A model generated the notes under the pieces. It was not told where the DNA came from. It saw only the letters and a program-made list of their open reading frames with translations, and ran no database searches. The position numbers and the translations under genes are program-made. From positions 1,302,001 through 1,366,000 of the forward strand of contig NC_007777.1 of assembly GCF_000013345.1 (NCBI RefSeq): DNA of 64,000 bases, given 5' to 3'. Positions 14,761 to 23,646 of this stretch are shown here, in pieces. The first letter of the stretch is position 1; each line of letters begins with the position of its first letter. This stretch comes from Frankia casuarinae. GTDB taxonomy: Bacteria > Actinomycetota > Actinomycetes > Frankiales > Frankiaceae.

Positions 14761-16920
14761 GTAAGTATTCGCAAATCGTGGGGGTTGCTGGTTTGACGGT
14801 GGCCGGCGCCTGACAGCGGGGGTCGCTGTGCGTGACGGCGGGTTGGGGTCCGCGTGGTGGCCGGGGTCCCGGCTGCTGATGGCAGAGTGTGCCGGGCTGG
14901 TGTGCTGGGTCGCTGGTTGGCGTCGCCGCGCACGGCCGTGTGCGACCGGGGATCTTGTGGTGGGTGGCTGGTTGGCCCGGGTCGACAGGGTGGACAGCGT
15001 CGGAAAAAGGCCGCGGCCCTCCCCCCGAAAACCTTTGGCCGGGAACTCGGGGAAGGGCCGCGTCGCGCACGGAGGCGCTGGTTTCCAGGGTAACGGGCAC
15101 GGCCCTCGAGGCTGTGCGGGGTCCGGACGCGGCCGGCGGGCGGGTGCCCGTGCCGGACGTCGCGGTGGCCGCGTGGCTGTGGCTGTCGGCGCTGCTGGTC
15201 GAGGTCGCCCAGCAGCGCCGCGCGCTGGCCGTGGCCTTGGCGGAGCTCGCCGAGTCGCGGGCCCAGGTGGCGCTGCTCCAGCATCTTCTGTTCGGCGAGT
15301 CCTCCGAGCGGGCCGCGCCCGGCGCGCCGCCGGACGGGCCGTGCGACCGCGCCTCCCACGGCGGCGGCGCGGCTGGTGACGGCGGCCCTGGTCAGGAAGG
15401 CGATGCCGCCGGTGACGGCGGCGCTGGCCAGGGCCGCGGGTCGGCGGGTCGGCGGGCGGGCGGCCCCGGCGGGGACCGGGCGCGCGGGCCGGCCGGCGGA
15501 ACTACTCCGGCCTGCCCGACGACGACGGCGGCACGTGGGACTTCCCCGAGCGCGGCTACGCGTGCCCGTGCTGCGGGGCGCCGTTCACCGCCAACGGCGA
15601 GGACGTCTCCTGGCGGCTCGAGTGGGTCGTGCGGGTCGTACGGCGGACGACCCGACGACGCCGCTACCGGCGGGCCTGCGCCTGCTACGGCCCGGCGACG
15701 GTCATGGCGCCGGGCGAACCGCGGGCACTCGGCAAGGGGCTGTGGACGAACCGGTCGCTCGCGCTGCTGCTCGTCGAGCGCTACGGCGCGGGCCGGTCCC
15801 TGAACTCGCTGGTGGCGGGCCTGGCCCGGCACGGCGCGGTGCTGGCGGCCCCGACCCTGGTGGGTGCGTGCGCCCAGGCCGGCGTGCTGCTCGCCCCGCT
15901 GGTCGAGGCGATCCGCCAACGGTCCCAGGCATCGTGGCACCTGCACGCCGACGAGACGAGCTGGAAGGTGTTCACCCCGAACGGCGGCGGGAAGCCGCAG
16001 CGCTGGTGGCTGTGGGTCTCCCTCGGCGAGGACACGGTGTGCTTCGTGATCGACCAGACCCGGGCCAGTTCGGTGCTCACCGGCCACCTCGGCCTCACCG
16101 AGCAGGCGGACGGCACGCTCACCGCCCCCGGCGGCGGCGAGCGGGTATTGTCCTCCGACTTCTACGCGGTCTACGTCTCCGTCGGCCGCCGCCGCGCCGG
16201 CCTCGTCAACCTCTACCGCGTCGCCCACCTTCGCCGCTACTTCCCGCGGGCGAGGCTGTCGAACCCGGTCCAGCTGGAGTACTGGGAGAAGGCCTGGCTC
16301 GACCGGTTCCGCGCGCTCTACACAGCCCACCGGGAACTGGCCACGGCGTGGGCGCGAGCGCGCGACACCCCCGGCCCCGACGCCGACACCCGGCTGGCCG
16401 AGGCCTACACCGCCTGGGACGGCGCGATCGAGGCGATCGACACCGCCCGCCGCGAGCAGCAGGCCTCCCCAGGGCTACAGCCCGCGGCGAAGGACGCCCT
16501 CGCCACCCTCGAACGCGAGTGGGACGGGGTCGTCGCGCACCGCGACTACCCCATGGTAGATCTTGACAACAACGCCGCGGAGCGCGCCCCGCGCCGCCCG
16601 GTCGTGACCCGCAAGAACGCCTACGGCTCCCGCACCGACGACGCCGCGGCCCTCGCCGCCGCCGTCTGGACCGTCCTGGGCACCGCCGAGAAGCACGGAC
16701 TGAACACGCTGACCTACCTGACCGCCTACCTCGACGCCTGCGGCCGAGCCGGCGGCAAACCCCCACAGGGAACCGACCTCGACCGGTTCCTGCCCTGGCT
16801 GGCCAGCCCCGACGACCTCGCCACGTGGAAACAGCCACCCGGCTGACCACCACCCGGCGCGGCGTGACCCACAGTCACGCCGCCCACAACCATGCCCTCA
16901 CACGACTTCCGAATACTTAC
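14761..16920 (+). mobile_element. IS66-family insertion sequence, tnpC only
   Basis: Terminal inverted repeats are visible: GTAAGTATTCGCAAATCGTG at 14761-14780 and, reversed, GTAAGTATTCGGAAGTCGTG ending at 16920. IS66 ends characteristically begin GTAAG. The element holds one disrupted tnpC and no tnpA/tnpB. The flanks (GACAGGCT left, CTCGGTAG right) are not an 8-bp duplication, so it has been rearranged or is old. Confidence 0.8.
15114..16846 (+). pseudogene. tnpC: IS66 transposase TnpC, frameshifted
   Basis: The N-terminal leucine-rich coiled coil (LLVEVAQQRRALAVALAELA, then LLQHLLFGESSER) is in frame 3 from about 15114. The zinc-finger and catalytic parts are in frame 2: RRNYSGLPDDDGG, YACPCCGAPF, HLHADETSWKVF (first aspartate), SSDFYAVYVSVGRRR (second aspartate) and VDLDNNAAERAPRRPVVTRK (glutamate). 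Frame 2 is closed upstream by TGA at 15377 and 15413, so the frames must join between about 15413 and 15498, in the arginine/glycine-rich linker. IS66 TnpC is not known to be recoded, so I call it a pseudogene; a sequencing error in this extremely GC-rich linker is possible. GTG 15114 is the most reasonable start. Confidence 0.75.
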
Positions 16921-16990
16921 CTCGGTAGATGGTGAAAATCCTTTTCGGCAGATCGACTCCTCCAGCGGCCCGCTCGTCTCAGCTTGATTT

Positions 16991-18433
16991 TTAACCTGTG
17001 CGGTGTTGGTGGGCGGTCATGGTGAGGTCCCGTCGGATGGTTTTTCCGACGTCGTGGTGGGGTGCGGGTCTGCGGTTGCGTGAGCCGGGAGGGCGGCCGG
17101 GGCCAGCCTTGGTGGGTTTCGGTGCGCTGGCGGGGAGGGGCATGATCGCGCGGATGTTCCGGAATCCTCGTCGGACTCGGGCGGGCGTGAGTCGTCCTGG
17201 TGGGGCGGGTTTCTCCCAGGGGCGGCGTAGGTCGCGGGCCAGGGGTCGGGCGAGGCGGAGCTGGGTGTGGACGGTGATGATCAGCCAGGTCCAGCGGTCC
17301 GCGGCCTGCGGGGTTCGGATCTTCGGGCGGGTCCAGCCGAGGGTCTGTTTGAACAGTCGGAAGGTGTGTTCCAGGTCGAACCTGCGCAGGAACGCCTGCC
17401 AGGCGCGGTCGATGTCGGTGGCGGTGGCGTCAACCGCGGAGGACCACAGCCAGACGGGCCTGGGGTCGCGGTCGCCGGGGAGGTGGTCGACCTGCAGGCG
17501 GATGAGGGTCCCTTCGATGATCGGTAGGTCTCCGGGGTGGTCGAGCCAGCAGGTGCGGTGGGTGAGCCGGGGGTGTAGCCGGTTCCAGCTGGTCGCGGTG
17601 GCGGTGCCGTAGCGGCTGGTGTTGGTGGTCGTGGTGTGCTGCAGTTCGGGCCAAGTCGCGGGCCTGTCGAGGGCGAACTCGGGGCCGTGCTTGGGCGGAC
17701 GGCCGTTGGTACCCGGCTGTCTCGGTGGTTTGGCCAGGCGCAGGACACGGTCGGAACGGATCCGGCCGAGCACCTCGACAGGCAGGTCGGCCAGGACGAA
17801 CGCCAGCCGGGTCACGTCGTACCCGGCGTCCATCACGATCAGGATGTTCGGGTCTCCGTCGTGCCAGTGCCCGGCGGCGATCAGCCGGCCCACGACCGCC
17901 CGGAGCTGGTCGGCGGTCACCGCTGTGGCGTCGTCGGTGGGGCCGAGGCGAACTGCGTCCAAGAGCGCGGTCCACGACGTCCGGCCGGACTCGAGGGCCG
18001 CGACGAACGAGTACGGCCAGCCAGGAATCAGCTGGGACTGGTTCTTCGCGCGACCATGAACATGGCAGAACAGCCGCTCCGCGCTGGTCGAGGCGTCCGA
18101 GCGCAGCCATGGGCTGACATCGACGGCCAGCACGAGTCGTCCGTCAGCGGCCGCGGGCAGCGGAAGGTCCGCGAGCGCACGTCGCAGCCGGGCGATCTCT
18201 AATCGGCCGCTGTTCAGCCCGTCGTACAAGGCTCCATGGCCGCGACGGTGCTCCGGGGCCAGTGTCAGGTCGACCAGCGTCCGGACCGGGCCGTCGGTGC
18301 ACAGCACCGCCTCCGCCGTTTCGAACAGCGCGTCCGCTCGGCGGGTCAGGCAGTCGTAGAACTCCAGCCGGAAGCGACACAGCCGTCCCAGAGCCTCGAC
18401 GCGTCCTGGTTCGTCCTGCACACTGCCCATCAC
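16991..18433 (-). CDS. IS4-like DDE transposase (NF041680-type)
   Basis: A 480-residue transposase. Catalytic features: LVLAVDVSPWLRSDASTS (first aspartate, about residue 105), ILIVMDAGYDVTRLAF (second aspartate, about 205) and the late RRFDLEHTFRLFKQTLGWTR (glutamate, about 355), the pattern of IS4/IS701-related DDE enzymes. It agrees with a family common in Streptomyces and Frankia that I recall as NF041680. The C-terminus is basic (GRPPGSRNRRPAPHH). It appears intact. The surrounding DNA (about 16925-16990 and 18434-18570) must hold its ends, but I cannot identify the inverted repeats. It lies between the IS66 element and an IS5 fragment. Confidence 0.75.
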   Translation of the reverse strand: MMGSVQDEPGRVEALGRLCRFRLEFYDCLTRRADALFETAEAVLCTDGPVRTLVDLTLAPEHRRGHGALYDGLNSGRLEIARLRRALADLPLPAAADGRLVLAVDVSPWLRSDASTSAERLFCHVHGRAKNQSQLIPGWPYSFVAALESGRTSWTALLDAVRLGPTDDATAVTADQLRAVVGRLIAAGHWHDGDPNILIVMDAGYDVTRLAFVLADLPVEVLGRIRSDRVLRLAKPPRQPGTNGRPPKHGPEFALDRPATWPELQHTTTTNTSRYGTATATSWNRLHPRLTHRTCWLDHPGDLPIIEGTLIRLQVDHLPGDRDPRPVWLWSSAVDATATDIDRAWQAFLRRFDLEHTFRLFKQTLGWTRPKIRTPQAADRWTWLIITVHTQLRLARPLARDLRRPWEKPAPPGRLTPARVRRGFRNIRAIMPLPASAPKPTKAGPGRPPGSRNRRPAPHHDVGKTIRRDLTMTAHQHRTG

Positions 18434-18594
18434 GACCTTCGGCTTGATCCGGCTTCTTTGGCGAGAGCACGATCTTCCGAAGGTCGTCCCATGTCACGAG
18501 GACACGCCGACCCGCCCCACAACACCAGCAGGTATCGCGCAGCGTGACACCCGGCGGTTAAACGACAAGCTCAGAGCCTGTTTGGAATCTTGAT

Positions 18595-18930
18595 CTATTG
18601 GGGGTCGGGGGTGGATCCAGGTCGCCAGCGGGGTACGGGTGTCCCTCGTACGATGCGGCGGGCCATCGTGCGGATCAGTGCCCAGCGGAAGAAGGACTCC
18701 GAATGCGCGGTGCGGCGTTCGTAGTCGCGCGCGAGTCGACGGTGGGCGGTCGTCCAGGCGAACGTGCGCTCGACGACCCACCGTCGCGGGAGTGCCTCGA
18801 AGGTCTTCTGGCCGGGTTTCTTCTTCACGACCTCGACCGTGGTGGCGAGGACGTCTTTCGCCCACCCGACGAGGGTGCCGGAAAAGCCCGCGTCGGTGAA
18901 CAGGTGCCGGCAGCGGCGGTGATCGAATAG
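18595..18930 (-). pseudogene. IS5-family transposase, C-terminal fragment
   Basis: About 110 codons on the minus strand encode only the end of an IS5 (IS1647-like) transposase: LFTDAGFSGTLVGWAKDVL, VEVVKKKPGQKTFEALPRRW, VVERTFAWTTAHRRLARDYE and SFFRWALIRTMARRI. The stop is at 18595-18597. The element's terminal repeat GAGCCTGTTTGGAA starts at 18574. The rest of the gene is missing upstream; the ISAzo13 element begins a few hundred bases away, so a later insertion or deletion removed it. The 18931-19203 stretch has no gene I can support. Confidence 0.75.
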
Positions 18931-19239
18931 CGGGTCACCCGGCTGTCGCGTCGGCGACAGGACGCAGGCGGCGTTCGGACAGGTGCACCGCCATGCGTCG
19001 TCTGGCCTGGTTGCCAGGGCAGGCCAGGCCCGCGTCCCGGCGGCCGGGCCTGTGCCCAGCGGGTGTCGGGGAACCGGTCGGTCGCGTCGGCGAGCTGGCG
19101 GGCGTAGGCGAGCGCGTCCGCACTCGACTTTCACGGCCTCCCCCCGACAGCCCTGGCAGGCCACCCCCACCCCCTGGGAGTCGCCGGAAAATAACTCCGG
19201 TCTTTGATCTACGCGGGAGATCGTGGGACGCTCCGGCGT

Positions 19240-20889
19240 GTGGAGCGGATCAACGAGGTGGTGCTCGCGGAGAAGTTCGCGGTGCTGTTGCCGCATCTGG
19301 ATGAGCGGCAGCGCCGGCTGGTGCTGGGTGCGGACGCGCGGGCGTTCGGGCATGGCGGGATCCGTCTGGTGGCCCGGGCGGCCGGGGTATCGGTGGACAC
19401 GGTCTCGCGTGGTGTCGCCGAGCTGGGGGCGGGCGCAGCCTCGACGGGCCGGGTGCGCGCGCCGGGTGGGGGTCGTAAGGCGTTGCGGGAGAAGGATCCG
19501 GAGCTGGTGGCGGCGCTGCTGGCGCTGGTCGAGCCCGACCAGCGGGGGGCTCCGGAGTCGCCGTTGCGGTGGACGGTGAAGTCCACCCGCCGGCTCGCCG
19601 AGCAGCTCACCGCACGTGGGCATCCGGTCGGCGCGGATACGGTCGGTGGGCTGCTGCGGGCGGAGGGGTTCAGCCTGCAGGGCACCTCACGCACGACCGA
19701 GGGCGCACGTCACCCTGACCGGGACGACCAGTTTCGCTATATCAACGAACGGGTCAAGGAGTTCACCGCGGGCGGGCAGCCGGTCGTCAGTGTGGACACG
19801 AAGAAAAAGGAAGTCCTCGGTGACTACGCCGTCGCCGGACGGGAGTGGCACCGTAAGGGGCAGCCGGTGCGGGTCCGCGCCCATGACTTTCCCGAGAAGG
19901 GCGCGCAGAAGGCAGTGCCCTACGGGGTCTACGATCTGGCCGCCGACACCGGCTGGGTGTCGGTCGGCTGCGACGGGGACACCGCCGCGTTCGCGGTCGC
20001 GACCCTGCGTCGCTGGTGGGACGGGGAAGGCCGTCACCGCTACCCGACCGCGACCCGGCTGCTGATCACCGCGGACGTCGGCGGGGCCAACGGCTACCGG
20101 GTACGTGCCTGGAAGAAGGAACTCGCCGACCTCGCCCGCACGACCGGCCTGCAGATCACCGTGTGCCACTTCCCGCCGGGCACGTCGAAATGGAACAAGA
20201 TCGAGCACCGGTTGTTCTCCCGGATCAGTACGAACTGGCGTGGCCGGCCGTTGACCAGCCACGAGGTCGTGGTCAACACGATCGGCGCGACGACGACTCG
20301 CACCGGGCTGAGCGTCCACGCCGAACTCGACCCCGGCTCCTACCCGACCGGGCTGACCGTGCCCGACGAGGTCATGGACGCCCTACCACTGACCGCCCAC
20401 GACTGGCACGGCCCGTGGAACTACACCCTCGCCCCGGCGCCACCCCGCGCCGTCTCGACGCCGGCGTCCCGGTACGTCGAGACCGGCCAGCCCGACGACC
20501 GGGCCCCGGACTGGCTACACCATCCGACGATCACCGGGATGAACGGCGGCGAGTACGCCACCCTGCTCGCCTCCGTCGAGCAGTACATCCTCGACCACCC
20601 GCCCATCAGCCTGCACCCCAAGCGCGCCCGTCACCGGGTCCTGCGACGCGGGCCCCTGTCGCTGTCCGACCGGCTGCTGGTCACCGTGATCCACCACCGG
20701 TGGACCACCCAGCAGCAGGCCCTCACCCGTCTGCTGGGCTCACCCCGCGGAGCCGTCGGCGACGCGATCCACGAGATGACCCCAGTCCTGGACGGCCTCG
20801 ACCGGCGGATCCAACCCGCGCCGATCACCGCGCCCACCGTCCAGGACCTCACCACCCTGATCCACAACATCAAGAACGGACCTTATTAA
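19240..20889 (+). CDS. ISAzo13-family transposase with C-terminal extension
   Basis: A transposase of about 550 residues. The first 400 match ISAzo13: LPHLDERQRRLVLGADARAF, a HTH (GIRLVARAAGVSVDTVSRGV), VVSVDTKKKEVLGDY (first aspartate), LLITADVGGANGYRVRAWKK (second aspartate) and FPPGTSKWNKIEHRLFS (glutamate). The usual end motif DWHGPWNYTL is followed by about 145 further residues with a predicted helix-turn-helix (HHRWTTQQQALTRLLG) and QDLTTLIHNIKN. Many ISAzo13 transposases end near WNYT, so this is the long form. GTG 19240 fits the family start; TTG 19204 would add 12 residues. It appears intact and possibly active. Confidence 0.82.
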   Translation: MERINEVVLAEKFAVLLPHLDERQRRLVLGADARAFGHGGIRLVARAAGVSVDTVSRGVAELGAGAASTGRVRAPGGGRKALREKDPELVAALLALVEPDQRGAPESPLRWTVKSTRRLAEQLTARGHPVGADTVGGLLRAEGFSLQGTSRTTEGARHPDRDDQFRYINERVKEFTAGGQPVVSVDTKKKEVLGDYAVAGREWHRKGQPVRVRAHDFPEKGAQKAVPYGVYDLAADTGWVSVGCDGDTAAFAVATLRRWWDGEGRHRYPTATRLLITADVGGANGYRVRAWKKELADLARTTGLQITVCHFPPGTSKWNKIEHRLFSRISTNWRGRPLTSHEVVVNTIGATTTRTGLSVHAELDPGSYPTGLTVPDEVMDALPLTAHDWHGPWNYTLAPAPPRAVSTPASRYVETGQPDDRAPDWLHHPTITGMNGGEYATLLASVEQYILDHPPISLHPKRARHRVLRRGPLSLSDRLLVTVIHHRWTTQQQALTRLLGSPRGAVGDAIHEMTPVLDGLDRRIQPAPITAPTVQDLTTLIHNIKNGPY

Positions 20890-20973
20890 TCGGCAAGTCC
20901 CAGGGCTCCGGCACGCTCGCGTTCTGATCGGTTCTGTCGGTAGATCGTCGGTGGCGGTGGTCTGTCCGGGTTG

Positions 20974-22188
20974 TCAGGGGAAGCCGTGAAGGTCGAGGGC
21001 GGCGGTGGCGGTCTTGTGGGCGCGGCGGCAGGCGGGAACGCTGCGATGACCGGCGCGACGCAGGGTATCGGCGACGGTGGCCCGGAACAGCGCGAGGACG
21101 GCGGGACCGCGGCCGGTCCGGCTGGTGCTGGAGTCCTCCCCGAAGGTCACGTCGCGGACGTAGTGCTGTTTGACCTCGATGTGCCACTGGCCGCGGGCGA
21201 GATCGGCCAGCAGCGCGGGGCTGGCCTGGTCCGCGGTCGCATCAGTGATCGCGTAGATCGTCTCGTGGCTGGCTGGCTGGCCTTTCTGCCGGCGCCAGCG
21301 TCTGATCCGGATGGCCTGGGCCGCGTGTGGGAAGTCGAGGTGGGTGACGGTGGCGACCTTCAGGGTGCGGGTCTCCTCCCGGCCATGACCCCGGTCGCGG
21401 GTGAGGTCCGCGGTCGGGATCTCCGTCCACGGCAACGCGGCCAGGAACGCCCGTAGCTTCGGCTGGTTGTGTTTCGCGACCGCCAGGTAGTGGGCGTTCT
21501 TCCGGACGACGAGCCAGTCGAGGTTGGACCGCACCGTGTGCAGGGCATCGAACGACACGAACGCCCCGGCCAGCTCCAGGGGTGCCAGCAGCGCACGGAA
21601 CTCGGTGGTCTCGTTGCTTTTCGCGTCGATCTCCCGCTGGCCGAGGAGCGCCCCGGCGCCGTGGGCGGCGACCCCGAGCAGGTGGACCTGGCTCCCGTCC
21701 GCGCGTTTCGCGCCTCGGCTGGTCTTCCCGTCCACCGCATACGCCCGCACTGGCACCGCCTGGTCCCCGGCAGGCGGACGAACCGGGGCGGACGGGACCG
21801 CATCGGTGAGGTCAGCCGGGGTGTCGGCCAGCGGCGGATCAAGCAACGCGGTGGCGAGCGCCTGGTCATCGACGGTGTTGAGGAACCGGCGGATCGTGGC
21901 CTCGTCCGGCAGCAGGTGCCCGTCCCACGGATTCCACGGCAGCCGTAACCGGACTCGTTCCGTCCAGCTCGTCGCCGCCAGCCACTCGGTCACCGCCGCG
22001 ACCCGGTCATGCCCGGCCGCGGTCACCGCGCACAACCAGACCGCTGCCAGCACCGGAAGCGGATAGACCAGCCCTCGGGCGGACCGATGATCCGGTATCG
22101 CCGCCAACCGTTCCCAGATCCCCGCACGCGACACGGCCCCGGCTCCCACCACCACGGCCGCGGCACGGGACAATGCGCCCACAGACAC
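20974..22188 (-). CDS. ISAs1-family transposase
   Basis: A 404-residue ISAs1 transposase: IPDHRSARGLVYPLPVLAAV at the N-terminus, VRAYAVDGKTSRGAKR (first aspartate), VSFDALHTVRSNLDWLV (second aspartate) and the end block ARGQWHIEVKQHYVRDVTFG with the catalytic glutamate. The 3' terminus ends in ...TGCCGGAGCCCTGG on the minus strand (20898-20911), the same end sequence as the second ISAs1 at 30-31 kb. On the 5' side only 27 bp separate the ATG from the IS5 left end at 22216, so the ISAs1 left terminus was probably lost when IS5 inserted. The transposase frame is intact. Confidence 0.85.
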   Translation of the reverse strand: MSVGALSRAAAVVVGAGAVSRAGIWERLAAIPDHRSARGLVYPLPVLAAVWLCAVTAAGHDRVAAVTEWLAATSWTERVRLRLPWNPWDGHLLPDEATIRRFLNTVDDQALATALLDPPLADTPADLTDAVPSAPVRPPAGDQAVPVRAYAVDGKTSRGAKRADGSQVHLLGVAAHGAGALLGQREIDAKSNETTEFRALLAPLELAGAFVSFDALHTVRSNLDWLVVRKNAHYLAVAKHNQPKLRAFLAALPWTEIPTADLTRDRGHGREETRTLKVATVTHLDFPHAAQAIRIRRWRRQKGQPASHETIYAITDATADQASPALLADLARGQWHIEVKQHYVRDVTFGEDSSTSRTGRGPAVLALFRATVADTLRRAGHRSVPACRRAHKTATAALDLHGFP

Positions 22189-22318
22189 GCCGCACTCCAG
22201 ACCACGCAGACGTCAGTGGGCGTTCTGCACGCTTTCGCCGGGTCTCAGCTTGAGTTGATCTCTGGGGTGCGGAGTTGATCGTCTTGCGTTCGCCGGCTGG
22301 CGCGTTCTGCTGGAAGAC

Positions 22319-23155
22319 ATGGCAGAACGCAAGCCGTACCCCAGTGACCTGTCCGATGAGGCGTGGGACCTGATCCGCCCGGTCCTCACCGCGTGGAAGG
22401 CCCGGCACCCCTCGGCCAGCGGGCACGAGGGCGGCTACGACATGCGGGAGATCGTGAACGCGGTCCTCTACCAGGCCCGGACCGGCTGCCAGTGGCGCTA
22501 CCTGCCCCACGACCTGCCCCCGACGTCCGCGGTGTACTACTACTTCGGCCAGTGGCGCGACGACGGCACCACCGAGACGATCCACGACCTGCTGCGCTGG
22601 CTGGTCCGTGAGCACCACCGCAGGAAAGCCGACCCGAGCGCGGTCGTGCTGGACTCCCAGACCGTCCGGTCCTCCACCAACGCCCCGAAGGGCACGACCG
22701 GCCTGGACCCGGGAAAGAAAAGCCCGGGCCGTAAACGCGGGATCGCCGTCGACACGTTGGGACTGCTCATCGCCGTGGTCGTGGTCGCAGCCAGCGTGCA
22801 CGACAACACCATCGGCACCGCCCTGCTGGACCGGGTCGCCGCCGCCGCCCCGCCGGTGCGCAAGGCGTGGGTGGACGCCGGGTTCAAGACCACCGTCGTC
22901 GAGCACGGCGCCGGTCTGGGCATCGATGTCGAGGTCGTCGGACGCGAGCCGGGAGCGCGGGGGTTCACCCCGCTCCCGAAACGGTGGCGGGTCGAGCAGA
23001 CCCTGGGCACGTTGATGCTGCACCGGCGGCTGGCCCGGGACTACGAGGCGAAACCGGCCAGCGCGGTAGCGATGATCCACTGGTCGATGGTGGAGGTGAT
23101 GGCCCGCCGGCTGACCGGGGCGGCCACCCCGACCTGGCGTGACCCGCCGGTCTGA
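22319..23155 (+). CDS. IS5-family (IS1031-like) transposase
   Basis: A 278-residue transposase, normal family length: PSDLSDEAWDLIRPVL at the start, ARTGCQWRYLPHDLPP (DUF4096-type helix-turn-helix region), SAVVLDSQTVRSS (first aspartate), RKAWVDAGFKTTV (second aspartate) and KRWRVEQTLGTLMLHRRLAR with the late glutamate and YEAKPASAVAMIHWSM. All three catalytic residues are present, so the element may be active. It is followed after 9 bp by the accessory gene, likely on one transcript. Confidence 0.9.
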   Translation: MAERKPYPSDLSDEAWDLIRPVLTAWKARHPSASGHEGGYDMREIVNAVLYQARTGCQWRYLPHDLPPTSAVYYYFGQWRDDGTTETIHDLLRWLVREHHRRKADPSAVVLDSQTVRSSTNAPKGTTGLDPGKKSPGRKRGIAVDTLGLLIAVVVVAASVHDNTIGTALLDRVAAAAPPVRKAWVDAGFKTTVVEHGAGLGIDVEVVGREPGARGFTPLPKRWRVEQTLGTLMLHRRLARDYEAKPASAVAMIHWSMVEVMARRLTGAATPTWRDPPV

Positions 23156-23164
23156 CCGGCGGGA

Positions 23165-23617
23165 GTGTCGGGAATGACGAGCGGAGTGCCGGTGCGGGAG
23201 GTGCTGGAACAGATCGAGGCTCGGCGGGCCCGCGCCGGGCGGGCCGTCGAGGAGCTGCGGGAGGAGATCGCCCGGCTCACCGGGCAGCTCGCCGCCGCTG
23301 AACGTGCCCTGGAACGGTTGGAGATCACCCGGGAGACGGTGCTGGACCTGGCCGCCGAGAACGACGCCGCACCGGCCGAGCCGCTGCCGCCGGGGTATCG
23401 GGAGGTGCTGGCCGTGTTCACCCGGGGCGGGAACGGGCTGCACGCCAAGGACGTGTGCCGGGCGCTGGGTGGCGGCACCGAGCCCCGGCATGTCGAGAGC
23501 ATGCGGGCCCGGCTGAAACGGCTGGTAGAGCGGGGTGTTCTCACCGAGCCCGATCCCGGCCTGTTCGTCCTGCCCCAGCCCGACCCACCGGCCACCCCAG
23601 AGATCAACTCAAGCTGA
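23165..23617 (+). CDS. IS5-carried coiled-coil/winged-helix accessory protein
   Basis: A 150-residue protein wholly inside the IS. Residues 10-60 form a coiled coil (QIEARRARAGRAVEELREEI, LTGQLAAAERALERLEI); residues 75-130 look like a winged helix (GLHAKDVCRALG, RHVESMRARLKRLVERGVL, PGLFVLP). Its last codons and stop lie in the right inverted repeat, so it can contact the end sequence in cis. I do not know a function; a transposition regulator, or a host-interaction factor, is possible. GTG 23165 is used; ATG 23174 is an alternative start. Confidence 0.6.
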   Translation: MSGMTSGVPVREVLEQIEARRARAGRAVEELREEIARLTGQLAAAERALERLEITRETVLDLAAENDAAPAEPLPPGYREVLAVFTRGGNGLHAKDVCRALGGGTEPRHVESMRARLKRLVERGVLTEPDPGLFVLPQPDPPATPEINSS

Positions 23618-23646
23618 GGCCCGACGAAAGCGTGCAGAACGCCCAC

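Larger units (their letters stand above)
22216..23646 (+). mobile_element. IS5-family insertion sequence with accessory ORF
   Basis: Long terminal inverted repeats: 22216-22261 and 23601-23646 match over 46 bp with two differences, beginning GTGGGCGTTCTGCACGCTTT. The flanks end and begin with TCA (22213-22215 and 23647-23649), matching the 3-bp TNA duplication of the IS1031 group, though three bases could agree by chance. Two genes on the same strand fill the element. Confidence 0.85.

Noticed and set aside
14501-15359. Minus-strand frames of about 200 codons at the IS66 left end
   Set aside because: Low-complexity proline/arginine-rich translation overlapping the IS terminus and TnpC N-terminus; no recognisable domain.
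18931-19623. Extension of the IS5 fragment's minus-strand frame to 342 codons
   Set aside because: Only the C-terminal 110 codons match IS5; the rest is antisense to the ISAzo13 transposase or composition noise.
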